NCBI RefSeq assembly: GCF_000695685.1
Contig: NZ_JFFR01000032.1
Span: forward strand, 1-57,167
DNA length: 57,167 bases
From: Vibrio fortis
GTDB lineage: Bacteria > Pseudomonadota > Gammaproteobacteria > Enterobacterales > Vibrionaceae
Reading direction: 5' to 3'
The first letter of the stretch is position 1. Each line of letters starts with the position of its first letter. Position numbers and translations under genes: made by a program. Shown one piece after another: positions 33,648 through 42,486 of this stretch. Below the pieces are notes generated by a model. It searched no databases. It was given only the letters and a program-made list of their open reading frames with translations, and was not told the origin of the DNA.

Positions 33648-33674
33648 AAAGCCGCTCAAATGAGCGGCTTTCTT
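33648..33674. terminator. bidirectional terminator
   Basis: Stem AAAGCCGCTCA / TGAGCGGCTTT with A-rich and T-rich flanks, between convergent yhgN and the DUF1145 gene. Confidence 0.88.
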
Positions 33675-33940
33675 TACATCATGTATTTGCGTCGGATATC
33701 GAGCAGAGCAAAGATACCGAAGATTAGAATTGACCACTTCTCCCAGCGCGTCATGGAAATCTTATCGCCAAATGCACCTATGAAGATCAGCATTTGTAGA
33801 CCGTGCATGAAGAACAAAAATGCCGTCATGATATACAGGGCAATAGCTGCGTTTCCTGGGAAGGGATGGAAAATATTTACGATGAGAACAAACCAAACGA
33901 AAGCAATAGCCGCTTTGGCTACGGGAATCAGTACATTCAT
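33674..33940 (-). CDS. yhhL: DUF1145 protein (YhhL type)
   Basis: An 88-residue membrane protein with three hydrophobic segments, belonging to DUF1145. It follows rsmD by 10 bases on the same strand, exactly as yhhL follows rsmD in E. coli. Function unknown. Confidence 0.9.
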   Translation of the reverse strand: MNVLIPVAKAAIAFVWFVLIVNIFHPFPGNAAIALYIMTAFLFFMHGLQMLIFIGAFGDKISMTRWEKWSILIFGIFALLDIRRKYMM

Positions 33941-33950
33941 TATTTAAATC

Positions 33951-34553
33951 CTATTCTGCATTGGTTCTATGGAAAAGGCGGTAGCTGGACTGCCCAGTCG
34001 TTTTATCACGATAGAGCTCCCAGTTCTCAGGCATGCCTTCCAGCTTAAGTTCTTTTTCAGTTTCGACATACACAACCGCATCTTCAGCCAACCAACCGTT
34101 AGATTCGAGTAGGTTGACTGTCTCAGCAAGAAGGCCTTTGCGGAAAGGTGGATCCAAGAAAACCACATCATACGGTGTACCCGGTTTACTGAGGTAAGAG
34201 ATGGCGTCGATATTCTCTACCTTAATGTTATTGGCTTTCAGTTCTTTAGCGTTGTCTGAAAGCTGTTTAGCCGCCTTTTGGTTCATCTCTAAAAGCGTCA
34301 CCATCTTCGCTTGGCGAGACGCTGCTTCAAAACCGAGCCCGCCAGAGCCTGCAAATACATCCAGACACGTCGCATTTGGGATATCTTGAGCCACCCAGTT
34401 AAAGAGTGTCTCTTTTACTCGGTCAATGGTTGGGCGTAATCCCTCTAAGTCGTGAACTGGGAGTTTTCGACCTCTCCATGAGCCACTGATGATTCTAACA
34501 AAGCCTCCAGATGGCTTTTTTTGTGATGTGTTTTGCTGGCGACGTCTTACCAT
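33951..34553 (-). CDS. rsmD: 16S rRNA (guanine-966-N2) methyltransferase
   Basis: A 200-residue SAM-dependent methyltransferase that modifies G966 of 16S rRNA. Motif I is LDVFAGSGGLGFEAAS, and the catalytic motif IV is FLDPPF. The N-terminus VRIISGSWRGRKLPV is diagnostic. I chose the ATG at 34553; a longer reading frame upstream lacks homology. It is divergent from ftsY, as in E. coli. Confidence 0.96.
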   Translation of the reverse strand: MVRRRQQNTSQKKPSGGFVRIISGSWRGRKLPVHDLEGLRPTIDRVKETLFNWVAQDIPNATCLDVFAGSGGLGFEAASRQAKMVTLLEMNQKAAKQLSDNAKELKANNIKVENIDAISYLSKPGTPYDVVFLDPPFRKGLLAETVNLLESNGWLAEDAVVYVETEKELKLEGMPENWELYRDKTTGQSSYRLFHRTNAE

Positions 34554-34784
34554 AGATTTTTTGACCGCTAATAAAGTGATACTATATCGAGCCCAATTTA
34601 ATTTGGTTCGAGTATTAAATAAATTTTGCAATGACAAAGTGTATCAAGCAAACAGCAAGCATATCACTGCTTTGTCATTTTTCTTTACTATTCGTGTCTA
34701 CAAGTTTGTATTGTAGAACAATAGCAAAGAGTCGACGTGCATTAAGTCAATACAGTTAATTAGTAGATCTAGGAAACTCCTCTG

Positions 34785-36047
34785 ATGGCGGAAAAAAAGA
34801 AGCGCGGATTATTATCGTGGCTTGGCTTTGGTGAAGAAGAACAGAGCCCACAAACGCAGACTGACTCTAAAGTAGAGCAGCAAACGGAAGAGCAGCCTCA
34901 AGCTGAGGTTGAGCAACCGGTAGAAAAGGAAGAATCTGCACAAGAGGCGGAGTTACAAGAAGAGCTTGAACAGCCAAGTGCTGAGGTTCAACCTGAACAA
35001 GCAGAAGCAGAAGCAGAAGCAGAAGCAGAAGCAGAAGCAGAAGCAGAAGCAGAAGCAGAAGCAGAGGTAGAGCCTGAAGTGGTTGCAGAAGAGCCACAAG
35101 TTGAAGAAGTTCAAGAGAAACCGACAGAGAGCTTCTTTGCGCGCTTGAAGCGTAGCCTAAGCCGCACTAAAGCCAACATTGGCGCGGGCTTCTTTGGTTT
35201 GTTCAAAGGCAAGCAAATTGATGAAGATCTATTCGAAGAGCTTGAAGAACAACTGTTGATTGCTGACGTAGGCATGAACACAACAGTCAAAATCATTGAT
35301 AACCTAACAGAAAAAGCATCTCGCAATGACCTGAAAGATGGTGAAGCCCTGTATGGTCTATTGAAAGAAGAGATGGCTGATATCTTAAGCCAAGTGGAAC
35401 AGCCTCTAGAGGTGGATACCACTAAAACGCCTTACGTCATCCTAATGGTAGGTGTTAATGGTGTAGGTAAAACAACGACTATTGGCAAGCTTGCGAAGCA
35501 GTTCCAGAATGAAGGCAAGAAAGTGATGCTGGCGGCGGGTGATACCTTCCGTGCGGCAGCGGTTGAGCAACTTCAAGTATGGGGTAAACGCAACGACGTG
35601 CCTGTTATTGCTCAGCACACTGGCGCGGACAGTGCATCGGTTATCTATGATGCGATTGAAGCTGCTAAGGCTCGTGGTGTGGATGTGGTTATCGCTGATA
35701 CAGCGGGTCGTCTACAGAACAAGAGCAACTTGATGGAAGAGCTGCGCAAAATTGTTCGTGTAATGAAGAAGATTGACGACTCAGCACCTCATGAAATCAT
35801 GCTAACGTTAGATGCAGGTACTGGTCAGAACGCAATCAGCCAAGCGAAGTTGTTCAGTGAAGTAGCTCCAGTTACCGGCATTACTCTGACTAAGCTAGAT
35901 GGTACTGCAAAAGGCGGTGTGATTTTCTCTATCGCTGATCAGTTCCAGATTCCAATTCGCTTTATCGGTGTTGGCGAAGGCATTGACGATCTGCGTCCAT
36001 TCGAGTCAAAAGACTTTATTGAAGCGTTGTTTAGCCGCGAAGAGTAA
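34785..36047 (+). CDS. ftsY: signal recognition particle receptor FtsY
   Basis: A 420-residue SRP-receptor GTPase that docks ribosome-SRP complexes at SecYEG. The acidic N-terminal A domain (1 to about 115) contains eleven Ala-Glu pairs in a row. The NG domain has G1 GVNGVGKTT at about 223, DTFRAAA, DTAGR and TKLDGTAKGG. It is the first gene of ftsY-ftsE-ftsX, with a 77-base gap to ftsE. The A domain contributes to membrane binding, and its repeat tract is likely variable in length. Confidence 0.98.
   Translation: MAEKKKRGLLSWLGFGEEEQSPQTQTDSKVEQQTEEQPQAEVEQPVEKEESAQEAELQEELEQPSAEVQPEQAEAEAEAEAEAEAEAEAEAEAEVEPEVVAEEPQVEEVQEKPTESFFARLKRSLSRTKANIGAGFFGLFKGKQIDEDLFEELEEQLLIADVGMNTTVKIIDNLTEKASRNDLKDGEALYGLLKEEMADILSQVEQPLEVDTTKTPYVILMVGVNGVGKTTTIGKLAKQFQNEGKKVMLAAGDTFRAAAVEQLQVWGKRNDVPVIAQHTGADSASVIYDAIEAAKARGVDVVIADTAGRLQNKSNLMEELRKIVRVMKKIDDSAPHEIMLTLDAGTGQNAISQAKLFSEVAPVTGITLTKLDGTAKGGVIFSIADQFQIPIRFIGVGEGIDDLRPFESKDFIEALFSREE
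35001..35066 (+). repeat. GCAGAA hexanucleotide tandem repeat in ftsY
   Basis: Ten perfect GCAGAA units are followed by one GCAGAG, encoding Ala-Glu eleven times. Each unit is six bases, so slippage would add or remove two residues without a frameshift. Confidence 0.95.
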
Positions 36048-36124
36048 TTTGGGTAGCAATTTGGTTTGTGTTTAACCTGCTACCTTTTTAAATTTGATAA
36101 GAGTGATCGTAAGAGGAATTTTCG

Positions 36125-36799
36125 GTGATCAAATTTCAGCAAGTGAGCAAGGCCTACCGAGGTGGACGCCAAGCATTACAAAAAGTGGACTTTCATCTTA
36201 AGCGAGGTGAAATGGCTTTTTTGGGTGGTCATTCCGGTGCGGGTAAAAGTACACTGCTGAAATTGATCTGTGCGATCGAGCGCCCGACCGACGGGCGCGT
36301 TTGGTTCAACGATCACGACATTACTCGAATTCCGAGTAAAGATATTCCCTTCTTGCGCCGTAACATCGGTATTGTCTTTCAAGACCATCGTTTGTTAATG
36401 GACCGCTCTATTTACGACAATGTGGCATTGCCAATGCGCATTGAGTCGATTTCTGAAAATGAAATCAAGCGACGCGTTGGTGCTGCATTGGATAAAACGG
36501 GTCTTTTAGACAAAGCGCGCTGTTTACCAAGCCAGCTGTCTGGTGGTGAGCAGCAACGTGTGGGCATTGCACGCGCTGTGGTGAATCGACCAACCTTACT
36601 ATTGGCCGATGAGCCGACCGGTAACCTAGACCCAGAATTATCGAACCGAGTTTTAAGACTGTTCGAAGAGTTTAATCGAGCAGGCGTGACCATCCTTTTA
36701 GCTACGCATGATGTGGGGTTAGTAAACACTCGCCCACAATATCGTCATTTCGAGTTAAACCAAGGCTTCTTAAGTGAGGTAGAAGACTATGGCCGTTAA
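36125..36799 (+). CDS. ftsE: cell-division ATP-binding protein FtsE
   Basis: A 224-residue ABC ATPase that pairs with FtsX at the septum to control peptidoglycan hydrolases. The Walker A is GHSGAGKST (Lys41), the signature LSGGEQQRV, and Walker B LLLADEPTGN. The start is GTG, with AGAGGAA upstream. It overlaps ftsX by 11 bases. Confidence 0.98.
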   Translation: MIKFQQVSKAYRGGRQALQKVDFHLKRGEMAFLGGHSGAGKSTLLKLICAIERPTDGRVWFNDHDITRIPSKDIPFLRRNIGIVFQDHRLLMDRSIYDNVALPMRIESISENEIKRRVGAALDKTGLLDKARCLPSQLSGGEQQRVGIARAVVNRPTLLLADEPTGNLDPELSNRVLRLFEEFNRAGVTILLATHDVGLVNTRPQYRHFELNQGFLSEVEDYGR

Positions 36800-37757
36800 T
36801 AAACGTCTTAAAAAGGCGAAACCAAAGCGCGCCAACAATCGTGCGGCAAGTGATGGCTTTTTAGTGGTTCACTGGAAGCAGGCGAAGTCTTCTCTATCTG
36901 AATTGTGGCAGCGCCCACTGGGAAATTTACTGACTTTAGCCGTAATCTCTATGGCATTGGCGATGCCAGCGTGTTTATACCTACTGGGTAAAAACGTGGG
37001 TGAGGCTGCACAAGATGTGGCAAGCCCTTCTCAGGTTAGCGCCTATATAGAAGAGGGTATCCCTGAACCTAGAGTAATGGTGATGAAGGATGAGATTGAA
37101 AGCTGGCCACAAGTGGATCTAGTGGAATACATCTCACCACAACAGGGACTTGCAGACCTTAGCCAGTACTCAGGTTTCAATGATGCACTGACGATTCTTG
37201 ATGATTACTCACTACCTGGTGTATTGGTCATCACACCGAGCGCTGAAACAGACACGGAAATTAAAGCACTGGCTAACCAAGTCAAAGAACAACCTTCGGT
37301 GACTGACGTTAGACTTGATGAAGATTGGTTAGCAAGACTCGATGCGATTAAGGCACTGGCTACTGTCATCGTAGTGACATTAACCTTCCTTATGCTGGGA
37401 GCGGTATTTCTAATTATTGGTAATACCTTGCGCTTTAATGTGCTTGCTCACAAAGAAGAGATCCAAACCATGAAGCTAATCGGGGCGACCGATAGTTTCA
37501 TCTTACGCCCTTATCTGTATACAGGTATGTGGTTTGGTGTATTGGGATCTATCAGTGCGTGGATCATGACCGCACTGATTACTGTATTACTCAACAGTGC
37601 AGTGGACGATTTAGCGCAGTTATACGACAGTCATTTCCGCTTAATTGGCTTAAGCTGGGATGAATCTTTGCTGCTTTTGATTGTTGGAACCTTGCTTGGT
37701 AGCGTGGCAGCAAAACTTTCTGCCCAAAGACACCTAAAAGAAATTGAACCTGTTTAG
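36789..37757 (+). CDS. ftsX: cell-division protein FtsX
   Basis: A 322-residue four-helix membrane partner of FtsE. A basic N-terminus (KRLKKAKPKRANNR) precedes the first helix at about 46-66, then a periplasmic loop, then three C-terminal helices in the FtsX permease fold. It relays ATP-driven movement to periplasmic amidase activators. It overlaps ftsE, and 177 bases follow before rpoH. Confidence 0.97.
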   Translation: MAVNKRLKKAKPKRANNRAASDGFLVVHWKQAKSSLSELWQRPLGNLLTLAVISMALAMPACLYLLGKNVGEAAQDVASPSQVSAYIEEGIPEPRVMVMKDEIESWPQVDLVEYISPQQGLADLSQYSGFNDALTILDDYSLPGVLVITPSAETDTEIKALANQVKEQPSVTDVRLDEDWLARLDAIKALATVIVVTLTFLMLGAVFLIIGNTLRFNVLAHKEEIQTMKLIGATDSFILRPYLYTGMWFGVLGSISAWIMTALITVLLNSAVDDLAQLYDSHFRLIGLSWDESLLLLIVGTLLGSVAAKLSAQRHLKEIEPV

Positions 37758-37811
37758 GTGAATTGAGTCATATTTAGACGAGAAATAGACACATGTTAGT
37801 CAGTTTTCGCC

Positions 37812-37839
37812 TTGTATAGACGAATTGATTATGCATAAT
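37812..37839 (+). promoter_or_regulatory. sigma-70-like promoter of rpoH
   Basis: TTGTAT, 16 bases, CATAAT, about 95 bases before the rpoH ATG. E. coli rpoH has several promoters; other elements here were not assigned. Confidence 0.45.
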
Positions 37840-37934
37840 TACTTCCCCCTTCTTGAATCCTGTTCATTTTAGGTTCAAGATTAGCGGGTTCTAATAGAAA
37901 GACTACTCCAGATCAGAGATTGATGAGGAACCGA

Positions 37935-38792
37935 ATGGCAAACCAAGCGTATCAAATGGCTTTAGTCACACAAGATAGCCTAGACAGCTATATCCGCTCA
38001 GCAAACAGCTACCCAATGCTAACTGCTGAAGAGGAGCGTGGACTTGCAGAGCGATTACATTACAAAGGTGAGATCGAAGCTGCGAAAGGCTTGATCCTTT
38101 CACACCTACGATTCGTGGTTCATGTAGCGAGAGGTTACTCTGGTTACGGCCTGCCTATGGCTGACCTTGTTCAAGAAGGTAATATTGGTCTAATGAAGGC
38201 GGTAAAACGCTTTAACCCTGAAGTTGGGGTAAGACTGGTATCTTTCGCTGTTCACTGGATCAAAGCTGAAATCCATGAGTACGTACTTCGTAACTGGCGT
38301 ATCGTTAAGATTGCAACGACGAAAGCGCAGCGTAAGCTGTTCTTCAACCTGCGTAAATCTAAGAAGCGTCTAGGTTGGTTTAACAACGGTGAAGTTGAAA
38401 CTGTTGCTCGCGAGTTAGGTGTAGAGCCTTCTGAAGTTCGTGAAATGGAATCTCGCCTTGCGGCGCAAGATGCGACCTTTGAAGCACCTATGGACGACGA
38501 TGACGGCGGTTCAGCTTACACAGCACCTGTTTACTACCTAGAAGACAAAGCGTCAGACGTAGCTGAAACGGTTGAAGCAGCAAACTGGGAAACGCATACT
38601 AACAACCGTCTTGGCCATGCACTAGCAAGCCTAGATGACCGCAGCCAACACATTGTTCGCTCTCGTTGGTTAGATGACGACAAAGCTACGCTGCAAGATC
38701 TTGCTGAAACCTATAACATCTCAGCAGAGCGTGTTCGTCAGCTAGAAAAGAATGCAATGAAGAAGCTAAAGCAAGCTGTCGGCGACTTCTAA
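37935..38792 (+). CDS. rpoH: RNA polymerase heat-shock sigma factor
   Basis: A 285-residue sigma-32. Regions 2 and 4 are present, as is the RpoH-box segment QRKLFFNLR, which is specific to this family. The ATG at 37935 has GAGGA five bases upstream and gives the usual MANQAYQMAL start; an ATG four codons earlier overlaps the Shine-Dalgarno and is unlikely. Its mRNA leader may form a thermosensor, as in E. coli, but I did not fold it. Position after ftsYEX is conserved. Confidence 0.98.
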   Translation: MANQAYQMALVTQDSLDSYIRSANSYPMLTAEEERGLAERLHYKGEIEAAKGLILSHLRFVVHVARGYSGYGLPMADLVQEGNIGLMKAVKRFNPEVGVRLVSFAVHWIKAEIHEYVLRNWRIVKIATTKAQRKLFFNLRKSKKRLGWFNNGEVETVARELGVEPSEVREMESRLAAQDATFEAPMDDDDGGSAYTAPVYYLEDKASDVAETVEAANWETHTNNRLGHALASLDDRSQHIVRSRWLDDDKATLQDLAETYNISAERVRQLEKNAMKKLKQAVGDF

Positions 38793-38814
38793 GCCAAGCC
38801 CACACAATTTTTTG

Positions 38815-38849
38815 AAAAGGCCGAGATCGAGAGATCTCGGCCTTTTTGT
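38815..38849 (+). terminator. rpoH terminator
   Basis: A 14-bp perfect stem AAAAGGCCGAGATC / GATCTCGGCCTTTT, loop GAGA, followed by T-rich sequence. Confidence 0.93.
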
Positions 38850-38851
38850 TT

Positions 38852-39114
38852 GGATCGCATTTTAGTGTCTTTGCGATCGAAAGTTTCAAGTGTAGATTGT
38901 GGATAACTCTGTGAGGATTTTCTTTGTCAGTTGTCAAAAAGCAGGGTGTAGTAAGGCTTGCAGGCGGTTTTGTAGGTGGGGATAGTTTCAAGTTAACCCA
39001 CAGATAGATCAGGATCATTACTACATCTTGTGGATCTATTTCTCTTAAAACACTTTATTCACGCAATTCACAGATTTATCCACATATGGTGTAAAAGTGA
39101 TCGCTGGTGGATAA
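38852..39114. promoter_or_regulatory. cluster of DnaA boxes and GATC sites
   Basis: Two exact DnaA boxes (TTATCCACA, minus at 38898-38906 and plus at 39076-39084) and two one-mismatch boxes (TTATTCACG at 39055-39063; TTATCCACC, minus at 39106-39114) lie here, with GATC sites near 38852, 38876, 39007, 39013, 39033 and 39099. GATCTATTTCTCT at 39033-39045 resembles an oriC 13-mer. This is more than expected by chance in 260 bases and suggests a DnaA-binding locus. It need not be an origin. No gene lies in this 399-base gap. Confidence 0.5.
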
Positions 39115-39191
39115 CCTTATTAAGTCGGTGTAAATGTTAGCCTTGGGATAGGTTACAATGGCATCAAAGTAAATCAGTACAAGAGAAAGTC

Positions 39192-39512
39192 ATGGACCAG
39201 TTTAAACATATTGATGTGCAAGGTGCTCAAACACTCATTGAGCAGAGCGACGCACGCCTAGTAGATATCCGCGATCCACAGTCATTTGCCGTTGCGCACC
39301 CAGAAAGTGCGTATCATTTGACGAATGACACCATGGTGGCGTTTATGGATGAGGTAGAATTTGAACAGCCTATCCTTGTGATGTGTTATCACGGCATTAG
39401 TAGCCAAGGTGCGGCGCAGTATCTAGTCAACCAAGGCTTTGAAGACGTATATAGTGTTGATGGAGGCTTTGAAGCTTGGCATCGTGCCCAGCTCCCTGTT
39501 GTGACAGGTTAG
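39192..39512 (+). CDS. glpE: thiosulfate sulfurtransferase GlpE
   Basis: A 106-residue single-domain rhodanese. The active-site loop is CYHGISSQ with Cys65. It moves sulfane sulfur from thiosulfate to cyanide or thiols in the cytosol. It is followed 36 bases later by glpG, as in E. coli. Confidence 0.95.
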   Translation: MDQFKHIDVQGAQTLIEQSDARLVDIRDPQSFAVAHPESAYHLTNDTMVAFMDEVEFEQPILVMCYHGISSQGAAQYLVNQGFEDVYSVDGGFEAWHRAQLPVVTG

Positions 39513-39548
39513 TTTGCTTCCTTAGACAAATTTAAGCAGGAAACTCCA

Positions 39549-40385
39549 ATGGTAAGATTGATGGTATTGAATAATGCGCGTGTTGCGCAGGCCTTCATTG
39601 ATTATATGGCGTCGCGTCATATTTCGATTCAGATGTCTCCAGAAGGTGAAGGACGTGTCGCGCTGTGGCTGATTGATGCTCAACATCAAGTGGAGACAGA
39701 AGCGGAGCTCAACCGTTTTCTGTCTGAACCGAACCACAAGCGTTATCAAGCCGCTTCCTGGGATGTTGCTGAAACGCGTAAAAGCCAGTTTCATTACCAT
39801 ACTCCGAGCTTTCTAAGCATGATTAAGGCTAAAGCGGGCCCTGTTACACTCAGCATTATGCTGTTGTGTGTGGTAATTTTTGCTCTGCAGCAACTTGGCT
39901 TCAATCAGCAGATCTTTCAAATACTGCATTTTCCGGCTCTGGATGGGCAACAATGGCAATTGTGGCGCTGGCTTAGCCATGCCGTTCTTCATTTCTCCGT
40001 TATGCACATAGCCTTTAATATTCTGTGGTGGTGGCAGCTTGGCGGTGATATTGAGAAGAAGCTAGGTGGTCTGAAGCTACTGCAGATTTTCGCTATATCA
40101 TCGGCGCTGTCTGGCGCAGGGCAATATTGGGTCGAGGGGGCTAACTTTGGCGGGTTATCTGGAGTTGTGTACGCGCTAGTCGGTTATCTGTGGGTTGTGA
40201 GCACTAAGGCTCCTCAATTAGGACTAACCATACCGAGACAGATCGTCGGCTTCATGCTGATTTGGTTAGTGCTTGGTTACATGCAGCCGTTTATGGCGAT
40301 TGCTAACACCGCACACCTAGCGGGTTTGATTGCTGGCGTCGGCATCGGCTGGATTGATTCAATGAAATCAAAGCCTATCGTTTAG
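39549..40385 (+). CDS. glpG: rhomboid intramembrane protease GlpG
   Basis: A 278-residue rhomboid. An N-terminal cytosolic domain (1 to about 90) precedes six helices. The catalytic dyad is Ser204 in GGLSGVVYAL and His257 in NTAHLAGL. It cleaves membrane helices. It lies in the glpE-glpG pair and is followed by a strong terminator. Confidence 0.97.
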   Translation: MVRLMVLNNARVAQAFIDYMASRHISIQMSPEGEGRVALWLIDAQHQVETEAELNRFLSEPNHKRYQAASWDVAETRKSQFHYHTPSFLSMIKAKAGPVTLSIMLLCVVIFALQQLGFNQQIFQILHFPALDGQQWQLWRWLSHAVLHFSVMHIAFNILWWWQLGGDIEKKLGGLKLLQIFAISSALSGAGQYWVEGANFGGLSGVVYALVGYLWVVSTKAPQLGLTIPRQIVGFMLIWLVLGYMQPFMAIANTAHLAGLIAGVGIGWIDSMKSKPIV

Positions 40386-40416
40386 CGATATTGGTGGTGA
40401 GTTTTCTGTGAAAACG

Positions 40417-40447
40417 AAAAAGCGGCTCGATGAAGCCGCTTTTTTTA
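40417..40447. terminator. terminator after glpG
   Basis: Stem AAAAAGCGGCT / AGCCGCTTTTT followed by a T-run; the A-rich left flank makes it usable from the convergent FliL-like gene too. Confidence 0.9.
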
Positions 40448-40466
40448 TCTCGATTTGGTCATCGCC

Positions 40467-40874
40467 TTATTGGTACAGGTACTTAGTAAATAAGAGGTCG
40501 GCAATGATGGTTTTGCCTGTTTCTGGCAATAGGATCTCATTGAGTCGGTCGACTAAGGTTTTACGCAAGTCTTCGCGACCAGAAAGTGACTTAATGGTCT
40601 CTTCATTCTGTTTACCAAGTAGCTCAATCACAGCATCGCGAATAAGGGGTTGGTGAAGCTCAATGGCCGGGAGGTCAGTTGAGTTGGCAACCATAATGTC
40701 GATGCGCACTTGAATGTAACCCAGCTTCTTACCTTTAGTATAAAAGTTAGTAGTGAGATCCGGTTCTAGCGTGAAGTACGCCAGCTTGGGTGCAGATTCC
40801 TCCTCCGCCAATGAAGGCAAAGAAAAAAGTAGTGTGATTGCTAGAAATATTTGGGCTACATAACGTTTGTGCAT
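40467..40874 (-). CDS. FliL-like flagellar accessory protein
   Basis: A 135-residue exported protein with an N-terminal signal (about 1-23, ending SLA-EE). The FliL domain follows: YFTLEPDLTTNFYTKGKK and LRDAVIELLG-type helical segments, ending LPETGKTIIADLLFTKYLYQ. FliL proteins sit around the stator at the flagellar base. This copy stands alone, away from flagellar operons, so it is probably an accessory paralogue. Confidence 0.83.
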   Translation of the reverse strand: MHKRYVAQIFLAITLLFSLPSLAEEESAPKLAYFTLEPDLTTNFYTKGKKLGYIQVRIDIMVANSTDLPAIELHQPLIRDAVIELLGKQNEETIKSLSGREDLRKTLVDRLNEILLPETGKTIIADLLFTKYLYQ

Positions 40875-41035
40875 ATTTGTGACTTTTCTTTAGTTTAATC
40901 GCGATATTCGAAACGCGTTTGTCTTGTTACAATGAGCGGTCTAAATCTAAATACGTTTATAACACAGCTTGCGGTTAAAACAGCTCGGAAGTTGATGCTT
41001 TATTGTACGTGTAAAGTCACCTATTGAATACCAGT

Positions 41036-41575
41036 ATGAATCAGCCAATATCGCTGTATCTTAATTCGTTAATGAATGTAGATTGGCAAAATACAGAAAA
41101 ATTTGATTTTCCGAATCAAACCATCAAAGGGTGGTTAATGGAGCAAGGCTCGTTATCTCGTCGTTTGGGTGAGTGTTGTGAGCACTTATCGGTCGAGTTA
41201 CTTCATAATCAAGTCGTGGCACGCTCAACACTACAACACGACGAAGAGACTTTGCTTTCATCATCAGATTGCTTACTTCGCAAGGTTATTCTGAAGGGAG
41301 ACGGTGAGCCTTGGGTACTTGGCCGTACGTTAATTCCACGCCTTACCTTAGATGACCAACACTCAGATCTGGCTCAGCAGGGCAATGTACCACTCGGGTT
41401 GACGGTGTTTAGCGCAGAAAACGTTAAGCGTGATGCACTGCAAGTCGGTTGGGTTATGGTAGGCGAAGAGCGCCTGCTTGCTCGTCGCTCGCGTTTATGG
41501 ATGAACCATAAGCCAATGTTAGTGGCGGAACTTTTTTTACCAACTTCACCCATTTACTCTAAGGAGAGTGTGTAA
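41036..41575 (+). CDS. ubiC: chorismate pyruvate-lyase
   Basis: A 179-residue enzyme that splits chorismate into pyruvate and 4-hydroxybenzoate, the first step in ubiquinone synthesis. Signature segments are GSLSRRLGECCEHLSVELL and GEPWVLGRTLIPRLTL. The start is uncertain: ATG at 41036 or TTG at 41024, neither with a strong ribosome-binding site. Its TAA is immediately followed by the ubiA ATG. Confidence 0.94.
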   Translation: MNQPISLYLNSLMNVDWQNTEKFDFPNQTIKGWLMEQGSLSRRLGECCEHLSVELLHNQVVARSTLQHDEETLLSSSDCLLRKVILKGDGEPWVLGRTLIPRLTLDDQHSDLAQQGNVPLGLTVFSAENVKRDALQVGWVMVGEERLLARRSRLWMNHKPMLVAELFLPTSPIYSKESV

Positions 41576-42430
41576 ATGCTGGCCACAAAAGCGAAAGCGT
41601 ATTGGCAGTTAACGCGAATGGATCGCCCGATTGGAACCTTATTACTGTTGTGGCCAACCTTGTGGGCGCTAGTGATTGCGGCCAATGGCCTACCAGACTT
41701 GTCGGTATTAGTGGTATTTGTGTTGGGTGTGGTGTTAATGCGCTCGGCAGGGTGTGTGATTAACGATTTTGCCGATCGCAAAGTTGATGGCCACGTAAAA
41801 CGCACTAAGCAACGACCTTTACCTTCGGGAGCGGTATCCAGTAAAGAAGCGGTAGCTCTGTTTTTGGTGCTAGCCATTGTCTCTTTTCTACTGGTGTTAA
41901 CCATGAACACACTGACCATTCAGTTGTCGTTTATTGGTGTGGGCTTAGCGTTTATTTACCCTTTCATGAAACGCTTTACTCATCTGCCACAACTATTTCT
42001 GGGTTTGGCTTTCAGCTGGGCAATTCCGATGGCGTGGGCTGCACAAACCAATGAATTACCAGGTGTCGTGTGGTTCGTGTTTGCCATCAACGCACTATGG
42101 ACCATCGCTTATGATACTCAGTATGCGATGGTTGACCGAGACGATGACCTTAAGATTGGCATCAAGTCGACCGCGATTCTGTTTGGCCGCCAAGATAAGC
42201 TAGTAATCGGTGTGCTGCAGTTAATTACTTTGGCGATGTTGATTGCGCTTGGTATGCACTATCAACTGGGCGGGAGTTTTTACTGGAGCCTGCTGGTTGT
42301 CGGTGGATTGTTTGTATATCAGCAGCACCTAATTCGCCACCGAGATCGAGACCTCTGCTTCCAAGCCTTTTTAAACAACAACTATGTTGGAATGGCAGTG
42401 ACCGCAGGCTTACTTATCGCATTCTGGTAA
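41576..42430 (+). CDS. ubiA: 4-hydroxybenzoate octaprenyltransferase
   Basis: A 284-residue membrane prenyltransferase that attaches the polyprenyl tail to 4-hydroxybenzoate. Two Asp-rich motifs bind Mg-diphosphate: NDFADRKVDGHVKRT and YAMVDRDDD. About nine helices. It begins right at the ubiC stop, so the pair is likely coupled. Confidence 0.97.
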   Translation: MLATKAKAYWQLTRMDRPIGTLLLLWPTLWALVIAANGLPDLSVLVVFVLGVVLMRSAGCVINDFADRKVDGHVKRTKQRPLPSGAVSSKEAVALFLVLAIVSFLLVLTMNTLTIQLSFIGVGLAFIYPFMKRFTHLPQLFLGLAFSWAIPMAWAAQTNELPGVVWFVFAINALWTIAYDTQYAMVDRDDDLKIGIKSTAILFGRQDKLVIGVLQLITLAMLIALGMHYQLGGSFYWSLLVVGGLFVYQQHLIRHRDRDLCFQAFLNNNYVGMAVTAGLLIAFW

Positions 42431-42446
42431 AAAACATCACATATAA

Positions 42447-42475
42447 AAAAGGCACCCAATGGGTGCCTTTTCTGT
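42447..42475. terminator. bidirectional terminator
   Basis: Stem AAAAGGCACCC / GGGTGCCTTTT, loop AAT, between convergent ubiA and plsB. Confidence 0.9.
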
Positions 42476-42486
42476 TTTTAAGTGAG

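Noticed and set aside
34867..35097. Leucine-only ORF opposite the ftsY repeat
   Set aside because: It is the antisense reading of the GCAGAA tract, giving poly-Leu; it is a by-product of the repeat.
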